DNA of 43,075 nt from an uncultured Dorea sp. (GTDB taxonomy: Bacteria; Bacillota; Clostridia; Lachnospirales; Lachnospiraceae). How positions within the stretch are numbered: the first letter of the stretch is position 1; the number at the start of each line of letters is the position of its first letter. The stretch lies in the NCBI GenBank assembly GCA_949916155.1, contig CATLEM010000006.1, positions 1-43,075 of the forward strand, read 5' to 3'. Positions 16,820 through 26,861 of the stretch are shown piece after piece. The notes under the pieces are model-generated. The model did not search any database and was not told where the DNA came from. It saw only the letters and a program-made list of their open reading frames with translations. The position numbers and the translations under genes are program-made.

Positions 16820-18175
16820 ATGACAAAGACGGACAGGCCATCTTCATTTTATCAGGATATGTTCCGGCTGGCGCTGCCGATCGTGTTCCAGAATCTGGTG
16901 ACGACGGCTGTCAGTTCGGCGGACGTCGTCATGCTTGGCTGGGTGAGCCAGACGGCGCTTTCCGCAGGCTCCCTGGCGAGCCAGATCATGTTTATCCTCA
17001 ATCTGGTCTACTCCGGTATCGCCTCAGGGATCGGGATGCTGGCAGCCCAGTATTGGGGCAGGAAGGATACGCGCACGATCGAGAATATCATGGGGATAGG
17101 GATGCGGATATCCATACTTATATCTTTTGTATTTTTTGTTCTGGCATGCTTTTTTCCGCGGCTTCTGATGCGGATCTTCACGTCGGAGCCGGAGGTGATC
17201 GGCACAGGAGTGAGATATCTTCGGATCGTGGGCGTTTCCTACCTGTTTATGAGCGTTTCCCAGGTATATTTATGTACGATGCGTTCCATAGAGCGGGTGT
17301 TTTTTGCCGCAGTGACCAACGCATGTGCGCTGGGGCTCAATATCGTGTTCAATGCCGTCCTGATCTTCGGCTTGTTCGGCCTGCCGCGGATGGGGATCGC
17401 CGGCGTGGCGCTGGCGACTGCCATTGCCCGCTGCGTGGAATTTATCATCTGCATGTGGGACGCCTGGCGCTTTCAGACGCTTCGCTTCCGGTTTTCCCTG
17501 CTGTTTGAGAGAAATAAGCTTCTGTTCCAGGATTTCCTGAAATATTCCCTTCCGGCCTTCGGGAACGAAGTCTCCTGGGGAGTGGCGTTTTCTACATACT
17601 CGGTCATCATGGGGCATCTGGGCAGCGATATGGTAGCGGCCAACGCGGTGGCTGTGGTGGCGAAAAACCTGGGGACGGTCATCTGCTTCGGCATCGCAAG
17701 CGCCGGCGCGATCCTCCTTGGGAAAACCATAGGGGCAGGCGATCTTGCGCTGGCGAAAGAAGACGCGTCCCGCTTCTGTAAGATAACCTTCCTGAGCGGA
17801 ATCGCCGGCGGCGCGCTGATCTTCCTTCTTCGGCCGCTGTTTATGGATATGGCCGACTTGACGGCGGTGTCGAGAGGATATTTGAGCATCATGCTCTACA
17901 TCAATATGTACTCCGTCCTCGGGCAGGCGATGAATACAACAGTGATCTGCGGCGTCTTCCGTTCCGGCGGGGATTCCCGGTGGGGCTTTATCTGCGACTT
18001 TGTGGATATGTGGTTTTTTGCCGTTCCATTAGGCTTTATCAGCGCCTTTGTGTTAAAGCTTTCGCCCATGTGGGTGTTTTTCCTCATCTATCTGGATGAA
18101 TTCGTCAAGCTGCCTTTCGTGTATCAGCATTATAAAAGCGATAAATGGCTTAAGAATATCACCAGGGACTTTTAA
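16820..18175 (+). CDS. MATE family efflux transporter
   Basis: MTKTDRPSSFYQDMFRLALPIVFQNLVTTAVSSADVVMLGWVSQTALSAGSLASQI. RBS GAGAGGAG before ATG 16820. Confidence 0.9.
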   Translation: MTKTDRPSSFYQDMFRLALPIVFQNLVTTAVSSADVVMLGWVSQTALSAGSLASQIMFILNLVYSGIASGIGMLAAQYWGRKDTRTIENIMGIGMRISILISFVFFVLACFFPRLLMRIFTSEPEVIGTGVRYLRIVGVSYLFMSVSQVYLCTMRSIERVFFAAVTNACALGLNIVFNAVLIFGLFGLPRMGIAGVALATAIARCVEFIICMWDAWRFQTLRFRFSLLFERNKLLFQDFLKYSLPAFGNEVSWGVAFSTYSVIMGHLGSDMVAANAVAVVAKNLGTVICFGIASAGAILLGKTIGAGDLALAKEDASRFCKITFLSGIAGGALIFLLRPLFMDMADLTAVSRGYLSIMLYINMYSVLGQAMNTTVICGVFRSGGDSRWGFICDFVDMWFFAVPLGFISAFVLKLSPMWVFFLIYLDEFVKLPFVYQHYKSDKWLKNITRDF

Positions 18176-19554
18176 GCGGCTGTTTTCTTCCACCGCTCAT
18201 TAAGCTTTTTCTTTCGATAAAAATAATAGGGGATCAAAAACAGCGCCGTAGCCGCCCACGCGATCGGATAGCTTACCAGTATGGTAAAAAGCTCTTTCCG
18301 GATCGGGGTGACGATCAGGATCCACGGCAGGCGCACCAGGCACACTCCACCCAGGGTGATGAACGTAGGGATCATGACATCCCCGATTCCCCGGAGCGCC
18401 CCGGTAAAGATCTCCACAAAGATGAAGATGGCGTAGCTTGGCACGATGTTGAACATCATGTACGTGCCGAGGCCGATCACTGTCTCGTCGGAGGTGAACA
18501 GGGAAAGCAGCGGGTGGGCGAGGACTAAAAGGCCGATCAGGATCGAGCCGCAAAGGGCCAGGGACATGCCGAGGCATGTGCGGACGCTCTTGTACATCCG
18601 GTCAAGCTTTCCGGCTCCGTAGTTCTGCCCGGAAAATGTGGTGATGGAGATGCCGAAGGCTCCGCTCACTGCCCAGAAGATCGCATCCACCTTCCCGAAA
18701 GCCGCCCACGCAGCGGCAGTGTCCGTCCCGAACTGGTTGATGGAGGTCTGGATGATCACATTGGTAAGCCCGTACATGAGAGACTGGATGCCTCCCGGGA
18801 TTCCGATGCGAAGTTGGGAAATCAGCAGCGGAAAGTCTATGCGCATATCTTTCGGGACCAGCCGGATCATCTCGTAGGAAGTCATCAGCGCCCGGACGAC
18901 AAGCACCGCGCTCACCGCCTGGGAGATGATGGTGGCGATGGCGGCGCCTACGATCCCGAGCTTAAAAAATACGACCAGGACGATGTCCAGGATGATATTT
19001 AAGATACAGCAGATGATCAGGTAGTAGAGGGGGCGCTTAGAGTCCCCCACCGCCCGCATGATGCCGGAGCCCATATTGTAGATGAGCATGGCGGTGATCC
19101 CAAGGAAATAGATCCTGAGATACCCGACGGAGTCTGCCATGATATCTTCCGGAGTCTTCATGACTGCCAGGAGTGCCGGCGTGGCAAGAAATCCGATGAC
19201 GGAGATGAGGATGCTTGCGATGATGGAAAATGCTGCTGCCGTATGGAGCGCCGCATGGAGCCTTTGGACATTCTTTGCCCCGTAAAACTGGGAGATGACA
19301 ACTGCGGCCCCGTTTGCCAGGCTGGTAAAGAACATGACTACCTGGTAGGTCAGGACTGCGGCAGAGCCGCCAACGCTGGCTAGGGCCGCCTTTCCAACAA
19401 AACGCCCCACGATCACTGCGTCCACCGTATTGTAAAGCTGCTGGAACAGCGTCCCCACGACGATGGGAAAAAAGAAGATAAGAAGCTGCTTCCAAATGAT
19501 CCCTTCCGTGATCTCGTTTTTTAATTCTTTTGTATTCGTAAGCTCCGATGACAT
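18172..19554 (-). CDS. MATE family efflux transporter
   Basis: ITEGIIWKQLLIFFFPIVVGTLFQQLYNTVDAVIVGRFVGKAALASVGGSAAVLTYQV. Start MSSEL after GGGGG. Confidence 0.9.
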   Translation of the reverse strand: MSSELTNTKELKNEITEGIIWKQLLIFFFPIVVGTLFQQLYNTVDAVIVGRFVGKAALASVGGSAAVLTYQVVMFFTSLANGAAVVISQFYGAKNVQRLHAALHTAAAFSIIASILISVIGFLATPALLAVMKTPEDIMADSVGYLRIYFLGITAMLIYNMGSGIMRAVGDSKRPLYYLIICCILNIILDIVLVVFFKLGIVGAAIATIISQAVSAVLVVRALMTSYEMIRLVPKDMRIDFPLLISQLRIGIPGGIQSLMYGLTNVIIQTSINQFGTDTAAAWAAFGKVDAIFWAVSGAFGISITTFSGQNYGAGKLDRMYKSVRTCLGMSLALCGSILIGLLVLAHPLLSLFTSDETVIGLGTYMMFNIVPSYAIFIFVEIFTGALRGIGDVMIPTFITLGGVCLVRLPWILIVTPIRKELFTILVSYPIAWAATALFLIPYYFYRKKKLNERWKKTAA

Positions 19555-19709
19555 TGTAATTTCCCCCAATAAATAAAACTAACTCAATCTTAACATAAGT
19601 TGATAAAAACGCCAGTACATTTTCAAAAAAATATGTATTTACGGGCAATTTGGTGTATAATAAATAAAAAATCAGACGATACACGAAGAGGACATCAGGA
19701 GGGAAAAGA

Positions 19710-21236
19710 ATGTTAGAGAAACTGGATTTGACAAAGACACTTGAGAAGGACGAGTATAAAGAGAAGATGCTTAAACTTGCTCCCCAGATCGGGAAGCTTC
19801 AGCGGGAATGTAAGGATCTGGGGATTCCCATCATGATCGCGTTTGAAGGGTACGATGCGGCGGGAAAGGGCGTGCAGATCAGCGAGCTGATCAAAGCCCT
19901 GGATCCCAGAGGATTTGAGGTGCACGCGGTAAAGACCGAGACGAAGGAAGAGAGCATGCATCCGTTTCTGTGGAGGTTCTGGACAAAGATGCCGGCGAAG
20001 GGACGCATTGCCATCTACGACAGCAGCTGGTACCGGAAGGTTCTGATTGACCGCTTTGATAAGAGGACGAAGAAAAATGAGCTGGCCAAGGCCTATGATT
20101 CCATCTGTGCTTTTGAGGAGATGCTTACTGCGGACGGCATGGTGCTCATTAAGATCTTCCTGACGATAGATAAGAAGGAGCAGAAGAAGCGGTTTAAAAA
20201 GCTCCTTTCTTCCAAGGAAACGGCATGGCGGGTCGGAGAGGATGATAAAAAGCGCAATAAGGAGTTTGAAGAATACCAGGCGATCAACGAGGAGATGCTT
20301 CTCCGCACGGATACGGAGTACGCGCCCTGGAATATCGTGGAGGCGGTAGATAAGCGGTTTGCGACGGCAAAGATCTACGCTGTCGTGGCAAAGATCCTCG
20401 AAGAGAAGGTTGCGGCGGTGAAGGAGCAGAAGGAAGCGGCTAAACAGGCGGCGGCAAGGATGGCGCAGACGCCTTGCGCACCGGAGCAGGAGACAGCAGG
20501 CCATGACAGGCGGATGGGAGAGACGACCCTGTCCAAAGTGGATTTGAGCCTTGCATATACGAAAGAAGAGTACAAGGAGCGCTTATCTGAGCTGCAGAAA
20601 AGGATCGAGAAACTTCACGGGGAGCTTTACCGCAGGCGTATCCCGGTAGTCCTTGGATTTGAGGGATGGGATGCCGGCGGGAAGGGCGGCGCCATCAAGC
20701 GGCTGACAGAAAAGATGGATCCGAGAGGTTATGTGGTGCATCCTACGGCATCTCCTAATGATATCGAGAGACAGCATCATTATCTGTGGCGGTTCTGGAC
20801 GGATATGCCGAAGGCCGGCCATGTGACTATCTTTGACCGGACATGGTACGGTCGAGTGATGGTTGAGCGGATAGAAGGCTTTTGTACAAAGCAGGAGTGG
20901 CAGAGGGCATACAAGGAGATCAACAGCATGGAGAGGGACCTTTCCGACGCAGGGACGATCGTGCTGAAGTTCTGGATGCAGATCGATAAAGACGAGCAGG
21001 AGAGAAGATTTAAGGCAAGGCAGGAGAACCCGGAGAAACAGTGGAAGATCACCGACGAGGACTGGCGTAACCGAGAGAAGTGGGATCAGTACGAGGAGGC
21101 GGTGAATGAGATGCTCATCCGTACTTCCACCCCTTACGCACCGTGGGTTGTAGTGGAAGGGAATAATAAATATTATGCCAGGATCAAGGTGCTTGAGACT
21201 GTGGTGAATGCTATCGAGGAGCGCCTGAAAGATTAA
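19710..21236 (+). CDS. pap: Two-domain PPK2, polyphosphate:AMP phosphotransferase-type
   Basis: Two PPK2 repeats with Walker motifs FEGYDAAGKGVQI and FEGWDAGGKGGAIKRL and the RFWTxMP / YxxSWY-DRTWYGR signatures. Confidence 0.85.
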   Translation: MLEKLDLTKTLEKDEYKEKMLKLAPQIGKLQRECKDLGIPIMIAFEGYDAAGKGVQISELIKALDPRGFEVHAVKTETKEESMHPFLWRFWTKMPAKGRIAIYDSSWYRKVLIDRFDKRTKKNELAKAYDSICAFEEMLTADGMVLIKIFLTIDKKEQKKRFKKLLSSKETAWRVGEDDKKRNKEFEEYQAINEEMLLRTDTEYAPWNIVEAVDKRFATAKIYAVVAKILEEKVAAVKEQKEAAKQAAARMAQTPCAPEQETAGHDRRMGETTLSKVDLSLAYTKEEYKERLSELQKRIEKLHGELYRRRIPVVLGFEGWDAGGKGGAIKRLTEKMDPRGYVVHPTASPNDIERQHHYLWRFWTDMPKAGHVTIFDRTWYGRVMVERIEGFCTKQEWQRAYKEINSMERDLSDAGTIVLKFWMQIDKDEQERRFKARQENPEKQWKITDEDWRNREKWDQYEEAVNEMLIRTSTPYAPWVVVEGNNKYYARIKVLETVVNAIEERLKD

Positions 21237-21309
21237 GACTCAGAGAAGGTCAGAAGGATATCAAAGGACAGGAAACTGAGAGTCCGAAGAGTAAAAGGAT
21301 TGAGAAGAG

Positions 21310-22317
21310 ATGACGATCAGGGAGCAGTTAGAGCGCCGGGAGACGGAGTATTTGAGTCCGTATGCGGCGCTCAGCAAGGATTCAAAAGGAAGAGGGCACA
21401 CGGAACCCCAGTGCGATATCCGTCCTGTCTTCCAGAGGGACAGGGACCGGATACTGCACTGCAAGGCGTTCAGGCGCCTTAAGCAGAAGACACAGGTGTT
21501 TTTACTTCCCAACGGGGACCATTACCGGACCAGACTCACCCACACCCTCGAGGTGTCCCAGAATGCCAGGACCATCGCCAAAGCGCTGCGTCTTAATGAA
21601 GATCTGACAGAAGCCATCGCCTTGGGGCATGATCTGGGGCATACGCCTTTCGGCCATGCGGGGGAGCGCGCCTTAAACGAGGTGAACCCTTTTGGTTTCT
21701 GCCATAATGTCCAGAGTGTCCGTGTGGTGGAACGGCTGGAAAAGGAAGGGCGGGGACTCAACCTTACCTGGGAAGTAGTGGACGGGATCTTAAATCACAA
21801 GTCAAGCGGAACTCCTCACACGCTTGAAGGACAGATCGTGCGCTTTTCTGACAAGATCGCCTATTTAAACCATGATATCGACGATGCCATCCGGGGCGGG
21901 ATTCTGACAGAAGAAAAGATTCCGGAAAAGTTCCACCGGGTCTTAGGGGATACCACAAGGAAGCGGCTCAACACCCTTATCCATGATGTGGTCACCAACA
22001 GTATGGATAAGCCGGAGATCTCCATGTCAGAAGAGGTAGCCCAGGCCATGAAAGAGCTACGGGCATTTATGTTCGAGAGGGTTTATCTCAACCCTGTGGC
22101 AAAACGGGAGGAGAAAAAGGCAGTCCGCATGATCAAGGACTTATACCGTTTTTATATGGAAAATCTTGATGAGATCCCGGAAGAATACCAGTCTATGCAG
22201 GGCGAAGCCGGGGTGAACAAAGAGCAGATGGTGTGTGATTATATTGCCGGAATGACGGATACATATGCGGTTAAAAAATTTGAGGATTATTTTGTTCCAA
22301 AATCTTGGAAATTTTAA
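21310..22317 (+). CDS. dgt: Deoxyguanosinetriphosphate triphosphohydrolase-like HD protein
   Basis: FQRDRDRILHCKAFRRLKQKTQVF...RTRLTHTLEVSQNARTIAKALRLNEDLTEAIALGHDLGHTPFGHAGE. Confidence 0.9.
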   Translation: MTIREQLERRETEYLSPYAALSKDSKGRGHTEPQCDIRPVFQRDRDRILHCKAFRRLKQKTQVFLLPNGDHYRTRLTHTLEVSQNARTIAKALRLNEDLTEAIALGHDLGHTPFGHAGERALNEVNPFGFCHNVQSVRVVERLEKEGRGLNLTWEVVDGILNHKSSGTPHTLEGQIVRFSDKIAYLNHDIDDAIRGGILTEEKIPEKFHRVLGDTTRKRLNTLIHDVVTNSMDKPEISMSEEVAQAMKELRAFMFERVYLNPVAKREEKKAVRMIKDLYRFYMENLDEIPEEYQSMQGEAGVNKEQMVCDYIAGMTDTYAVKKFEDYFVPKSWKF

Positions 22318-22390
22318 AAGGAAATCTATCACTTTTGTCGAATAATATATATAAGGGCATTTTTGAGGCAGATCAGAAGGGTATCTATAT

Positions 22391-24166
22391 ATGTATTATT
22401 CAGATGACATTATTGAAGAAGTGAGAATAAAAAATGATATTGTCGATGTAATTTCTAGTTATGTCAGACTTCAGAAAAAAGGAAGCTCGTATTTTGGGCT
22501 GTGCCCGTTTCACTCTGAGAAATCGCCGTCTTTTTCAGTGAGCAGACAGAAGCAGATGTATTACTGCTTTGGATGCGGAGCGGGAGGAAATGTCTTTACC
22601 TTTCTGATGGAGTATGAGAATTATTCGTTTCAGGAGGCGGTAAAAGTGCTTGCCGACAGGGCAGGGGTGACACTCCCTGAGACGGAATATTCCGGGGAGG
22701 CAAAGAAGCGTGCGGACCTTAAGGCATCCCTTCTGGAGATCAATAAGTTGGCGGCGAAGTATTATTATGCCCAGCTGAGGCAGCCCCAGGGGGCGGCAGG
22801 CCTTAAGTACCTGAAGGACAGGCAGCTTGGCGATGATATGCTGAGAGCTTTCGGTCTTGGATATTCCAACAAATACAGTGACGATCTGTACAGATATTTA
22901 AAAGGAAAAGGCTACAAAGATGATCTGCTTGCAAAGGCTGGGCTGATCAGTTATGATGAGCGTCAGGGTGTTTATGACAAATTCTGGAACCGGGTGATGT
23001 TTCCGATCATGGATGTGAACAGCCGGGTGATCGGGTTCGGCGGCCGGGTGATGGGCGATGCCAAGCCCAAATATCTGAATTCTCCGGAGACGGCGGTGTT
23101 TGACAAGAGCCGGAACCTCTACGGGCTTAACCGGGCGAGACGGTCAAAAAAGACGTATTTTCTGCTGTGCGAGGGGTATATGGATGTCATCTCCCTCCAT
23201 CAGGCAGGGTTTGACAATGCGGTGGCTTCGCTCGGGACAGCATTTACGGAGGGACATGCCGGCCTGATCAGACGTTATGTGAAGGAGGTCTTTCTTACAT
23301 ATGACAGTGACGACGCTGGGACGCGGGCGGCACTCCGGGCGTTCCCTATACTCCGGGATGCGGGGATCACAGCAAGGATCATCCGCATGGAGCCGTATAA
23401 AGATCCGGATGAATTTATCAAGAATCTGGGCGCGGAGGCATTTGAGGAAAGGATCAGCAAAGCGCGGAACGGATTTTTATACAGCCTGGAAGTGCTTGAG
23501 CGGGATTATGATCTGGGAACTCCTGAGGGGAAGACCGGTTTTCTTAAAGAGGCGGCAAAGAGGCTTGCGGAATTTACGGAGGAGATCGAGAGGAATAATT
23601 ATATCGAGGCGGTGGCTAAGGAGTACCGCGTAGGATATGAGGAACTCAGAAAGCTTGTGGTGAAGACGGCGGTGCAGGAAGGCATGGCGGCTCCGGCAAA
23701 GAGGGCAAAGTCCGGACGGAACCGTGATAAAGGAAAAGAGGACGGGATAAAGACGTCGCAGAAGATACTGCTTACGTGGCTTATCGAGGATGAGGGGCTG
23801 TTTCACCAGATCAGCGAGTATATCGGTCCGGAGGATTTTTCTGAAGGACTGTACCGGACAGTGGCTGATATCCTGTATGGGCAGTATGAGAAGGGCAGTG
23901 TGAATCCGGCGAAGATCATGAACCATTTCACGGATGAGGAAGAACACCGGGAGGTGGCGGGGCTGTTTCACACAAAGATCCGGGAGCTTACTACAGCGCA
24001 GGAGAAAGAGAAAGCGCTTAAAGAGACGGTGATCCGGGTGAAGAATCACAGTATCGAACAGGCAGGAAAGGACTGGGATGCGGCAGATCTTGAGGGTATG
24101 CAGAGGCTCATCAAAGCGAAAAGAGACTTGCAGAACCTTAAGAAACTGCATATTTCCGTTAATTAA
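22391..24166 (+). CDS. dnaG: DNA primase
   Basis: CPFHSEKSPSFSVSRQKQMYYCFGCGAGGNVFTFLMEYE zinc finger plus TOPRIM (LCEGYMDVISLHQAGFDNAVASLGTAFTEGHA). Confidence 0.97.
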   Translation: MYYSDDIIEEVRIKNDIVDVISSYVRLQKKGSSYFGLCPFHSEKSPSFSVSRQKQMYYCFGCGAGGNVFTFLMEYENYSFQEAVKVLADRAGVTLPETEYSGEAKKRADLKASLLEINKLAAKYYYAQLRQPQGAAGLKYLKDRQLGDDMLRAFGLGYSNKYSDDLYRYLKGKGYKDDLLAKAGLISYDERQGVYDKFWNRVMFPIMDVNSRVIGFGGRVMGDAKPKYLNSPETAVFDKSRNLYGLNRARRSKKTYFLLCEGYMDVISLHQAGFDNAVASLGTAFTEGHAGLIRRYVKEVFLTYDSDDAGTRAALRAFPILRDAGITARIIRMEPYKDPDEFIKNLGAEAFEERISKARNGFLYSLEVLERDYDLGTPEGKTGFLKEAAKRLAEFTEEIERNNYIEAVAKEYRVGYEELRKLVVKTAVQEGMAAPAKRAKSGRNRDKGKEDGIKTSQKILLTWLIEDEGLFHQISEYIGPEDFSEGLYRTVADILYGQYEKGSVNPAKIMNHFTDEEEHREVAGLFHTKIRELTTAQEKEKALKETVIRVKNHSIEQAGKDWDAADLEGMQRLIKAKRDLQNLKKLHISVN

Positions 24167-24205
24167 GGATAAAATATAATCAAGCTATGAGAGGATGGGT
24201 ACTAC

Positions 24206-25327
24206 ATGGAAGAGAATGTGGCAAAATTTGAGGAGAAATTAAAGGAACTGGTTGCGCTTGGCAAAAAGAAGAAAAGTATTCTGGAGCTTCCGGAGATCAA
24301 TGACTTTTTCTCGGATATGGAGCTTAGCCTGGATCAGATGGAGAAGGTGTATGAGTATCTGGAGGCGCAGAATATAGATGTACTGCGCATCGGCGCCGAT
24401 ACAGACGGCCTGGATGATCTGGATGACGTGGATATCGTGATCAGCGATGAGAATGATGTGGATCTGGAAAAGATCGATCTGTCCGTGCCGGACGGTGTGA
24501 GCATCGATGATCCGGTGAAGATGTATCTGAAAGAGATCGGCAAGGTCCCTCTTCTGACGGCAGAGGAAGAGGTAGATCTGGCGAAACGTATGGCAGACGG
24601 CGATGAGAGTGCAAAGAAGCGCCTTGCCGAGGCGAACCTGCGTCTTGTCGTCAGTATCGCGAAGCGCTATGTGGGGCGGGGGATGCTGTTTCTCGACCTG
24701 ATCCAGGAGGGAAACTTAGGGCTTATCAAGGCGGTAGAAAAGTTTGATTATCATAAAGGGTTCAAGTTCAGTACCTATGCCACATGGTGGATCCGCCAGG
24801 CGATCACGAGAGCGATCGCGGACCAGGCCAGGACGATCCGTATCCCGGTGCATATGGTGGAGACGATCAACAAGTTGATCCGGGTGTCCAGGCAGCTTTT
24901 ACAGGAGCTTGGACGGGAGCCTACGCCGGAAGAGATCGCGGAGGAGCTGGACATGCCTGTGGACAGAGTACGTGAGATCTTAAAGATATCCCAGGAGCCG
25001 GTTTCCTTGGAGACGCCCATCGGGGAAGAAGAGGACAGCCATCTTGGCGACTTTATCCAGGATGACAATGTCCCTGTGCCTGCGGAGGCCGCTGCCCAGA
25101 CGCTTCTTAAAGAACAGCTTGACGATGTGCTGGATACGCTGACTGAAAGGGAGCAGAAGGTACTTAGGCTCCGCTTCGGGATGAATGACGGGCGCGCCCG
25201 GACACTGGAAGAGGTGGGCAAGGAGTTTGACGTTACCCGCGAGCGTATCCGCCAGATCGAGGCGAAGGCTTTAAGGAAGTTGCGCCATCCGAGCAGGAGC
25301 AGGAAGCTCAGGGATTATCTGGATTAA
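24206..25327 (+). CDS. rpoD: RNA polymerase primary sigma factor RpoD/SigA
   Basis: [52 protein letters not shown]... with region 4 [37 protein letters not shown]. Confidence 0.97.
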   Translation: MEENVAKFEEKLKELVALGKKKKSILELPEINDFFSDMELSLDQMEKVYEYLEAQNIDVLRIGADTDGLDDLDDVDIVISDENDVDLEKIDLSVPDGVSIDDPVKMYLKEIGKVPLLTAEEEVDLAKRMADGDESAKKRLAEANLRLVVSIAKRYVGRGMLFLDLIQEGNLGLIKAVEKFDYHKGFKFSTYATWWIRQAITRAIADQARTIRIPVHMVETINKLIRVSRQLLQELGREPTPEEIAEELDMPVDRVREILKISQEPVSLETPIGEEEDSHLGDFIQDDNVPVPAEAAAQTLLKEQLDDVLDTLTEREQKVLRLRFGMNDGRARTLEEVGKEFDVTRERIRQIEAKALRKLRHPSRSRKLRDYLD

Positions 25328-25336
25328 GGGCAGGAT

Positions 25337-26041
25337 ATGGAATTATCAAAGAGACTGTCGGCGGTTGCGCGTCTTTCGGGACGGTGCGGCAGCGTTGCGG
25401 ACATCGGGACGGATCACGGATATGTGCCGGTATTTCTGGTAAGAGAGGGGATGGCGGACCGTGCCATCGCCATGGATGTGAATCAAGGGCCCCTTGCTCG
25501 TGCCAGGCAGCATATCAGGGAGGCAGGACTGTCGGACAGGATAGAGACGAGGCTTTCTGACGGTCTTTCGGGGCTTAGGTCAGGAGAGGCGGATACGGTG
25601 ATCGCTGCCGGTATGGGCGGCGGCCTGATCATCCGGATCCTCAGTGAGGGGAAAGACGCGGCGGATACGGTTATGACTTTCATCCTGCAGCCGCAGTCGG
25701 AGATAGTTAAAGTGAGAAAATATCTTGCGGAGAATGGTTTTGCCGTCACCGCGGAGGATATGGTCTTCGAGGACGGGAAATATTATCCCATGATGAAGGC
25801 TGTGCACGGTGTATCAGAGCCGTATGAGGAGTATGAATATATCTATGGAAAGAAGCTTCTTGAGGGGAGGCATCCGGTTCTTTATGCGTTCCTATGCCGG
25901 GAGCTTGAGATCAGGGAATCAATCATCCGAAAGCTTGGCATGCACGGGGAGAGCGAAAGGGCGGGCCAAAGGCTTTTACAGCTTAGGCAGGAAGCGGGAT
26001 ATACCCGGCAGGCATTGTCTTGTTTTGACGGGTGTGATTAA
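25337..26041 (+). CDS. trmK: tRNA (adenine(22)-N(1))-methyltransferase TrmK
   Basis: LSAVARLSGRCGSVADIGTDHGYVPVFLVREGMADRAIAMDVNQGPL..., downstream of rpoD as is common in Firmicutes. Confidence 0.88.
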   Translation: MELSKRLSAVARLSGRCGSVADIGTDHGYVPVFLVREGMADRAIAMDVNQGPLARARQHIREAGLSDRIETRLSDGLSGLRSGEADTVIAAGMGGGLIIRILSEGKDAADTVMTFILQPQSEIVKVRKYLAENGFAVTAEDMVFEDGKYYPMMKAVHGVSEPYEEYEYIYGKKLLEGRHPVLYAFLCRELEIRESIIRKLGMHGESERAGQRLLQLRQEAGYTRQALSCFDGCD

Positions 26042-26057
26042 GGGGAGGATAAAAAAG

Positions 26058-26837
26058 ATGATATGCAGAGAGATCATGGAGGCCATCGAGAAGGCTTATC
26101 CGGCAGAGTGCGCCCTCGAGTGGGATAACGTGGGGCTGCTTGCGGGCAGGGACGATAAAGAGGTCAGGCGGATATACATAGCGCTCGATGCGACGGATGA
26201 GGTCATCGAGGCGGCGGTGTTTGCGGGTGTAGATATGCTGGTGACCCACCATCCGCTGGTCTTTGGCGGGATGAAACGGATCAATAACCGGGATTTTATC
26301 GGCAGGCGCCTGCTTAAGCTAATCCGGGAGGATATCCCCTGCTATGCGATGCATACCAATTATGATGTGTGCAGGATGGGAAGGCTTGCGGGAGAGTACC
26401 TTGGCTTTGAAGATCCGGAGGTTCTGGAAGTTACCCATGAAGGGGACGTGCCCTTGGGGATCGGTGAGATTGCCGATCTTTCCCGGGAGATGAGCCTGGA
26501 TAAGATGGCGGAGAAGGTGAAAGCTGCGTTTGGGCTTTCACAGGTGAAGATATTCGGAAAGCTAGAGAAGATGATCGGCAGGGCGGCAGTATGCCCGGGT
26601 TCCGGCAAGAGCGTGATCAAAGAGGCGGTGAGAAAAGGGGCGGACGTGCTGATCACCGGAGATATCGGGCATCACGACGGGATTGACGCGGCGGCCCAGG
26701 GGATGGCGGTCATCGATGCGGGGCATTACGGCGTGGAGCATATTTTCATGGAGGATGTAAAGCGGTATTTAGACGGGGCGCTAGACGGCGTTGAGGTGAT
26801 CGCGGCGCCGGTTTTGCATCCGTTTCAGGTGATATAG
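26058..26837 (+). CDS. Nif3-like dinuclear metal centre protein
   Basis: MICREIMEAIEKAYPAECALEWDNVGLLAGRDDKEV...VTHHPLVFGGMKRI...GDIGHHDGIDAAAQGMAVIDAGHYGVEH. True start inside track ORF 25809. Confidence 0.88.
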   Translation: MICREIMEAIEKAYPAECALEWDNVGLLAGRDDKEVRRIYIALDATDEVIEAAVFAGVDMLVTHHPLVFGGMKRINNRDFIGRRLLKLIREDIPCYAMHTNYDVCRMGRLAGEYLGFEDPEVLEVTHEGDVPLGIGEIADLSREMSLDKMAEKVKAAFGLSQVKIFGKLEKMIGRAAVCPGSGKSVIKEAVRKGADVLITGDIGHHDGIDAAAQGMAVIDAGHYGVEHIFMEDVKRYLDGALDGVEVIAAPVLHPFQVI

Positions 26838-26861
26838 AAAACAGATGGGGAAGGTGAACAG

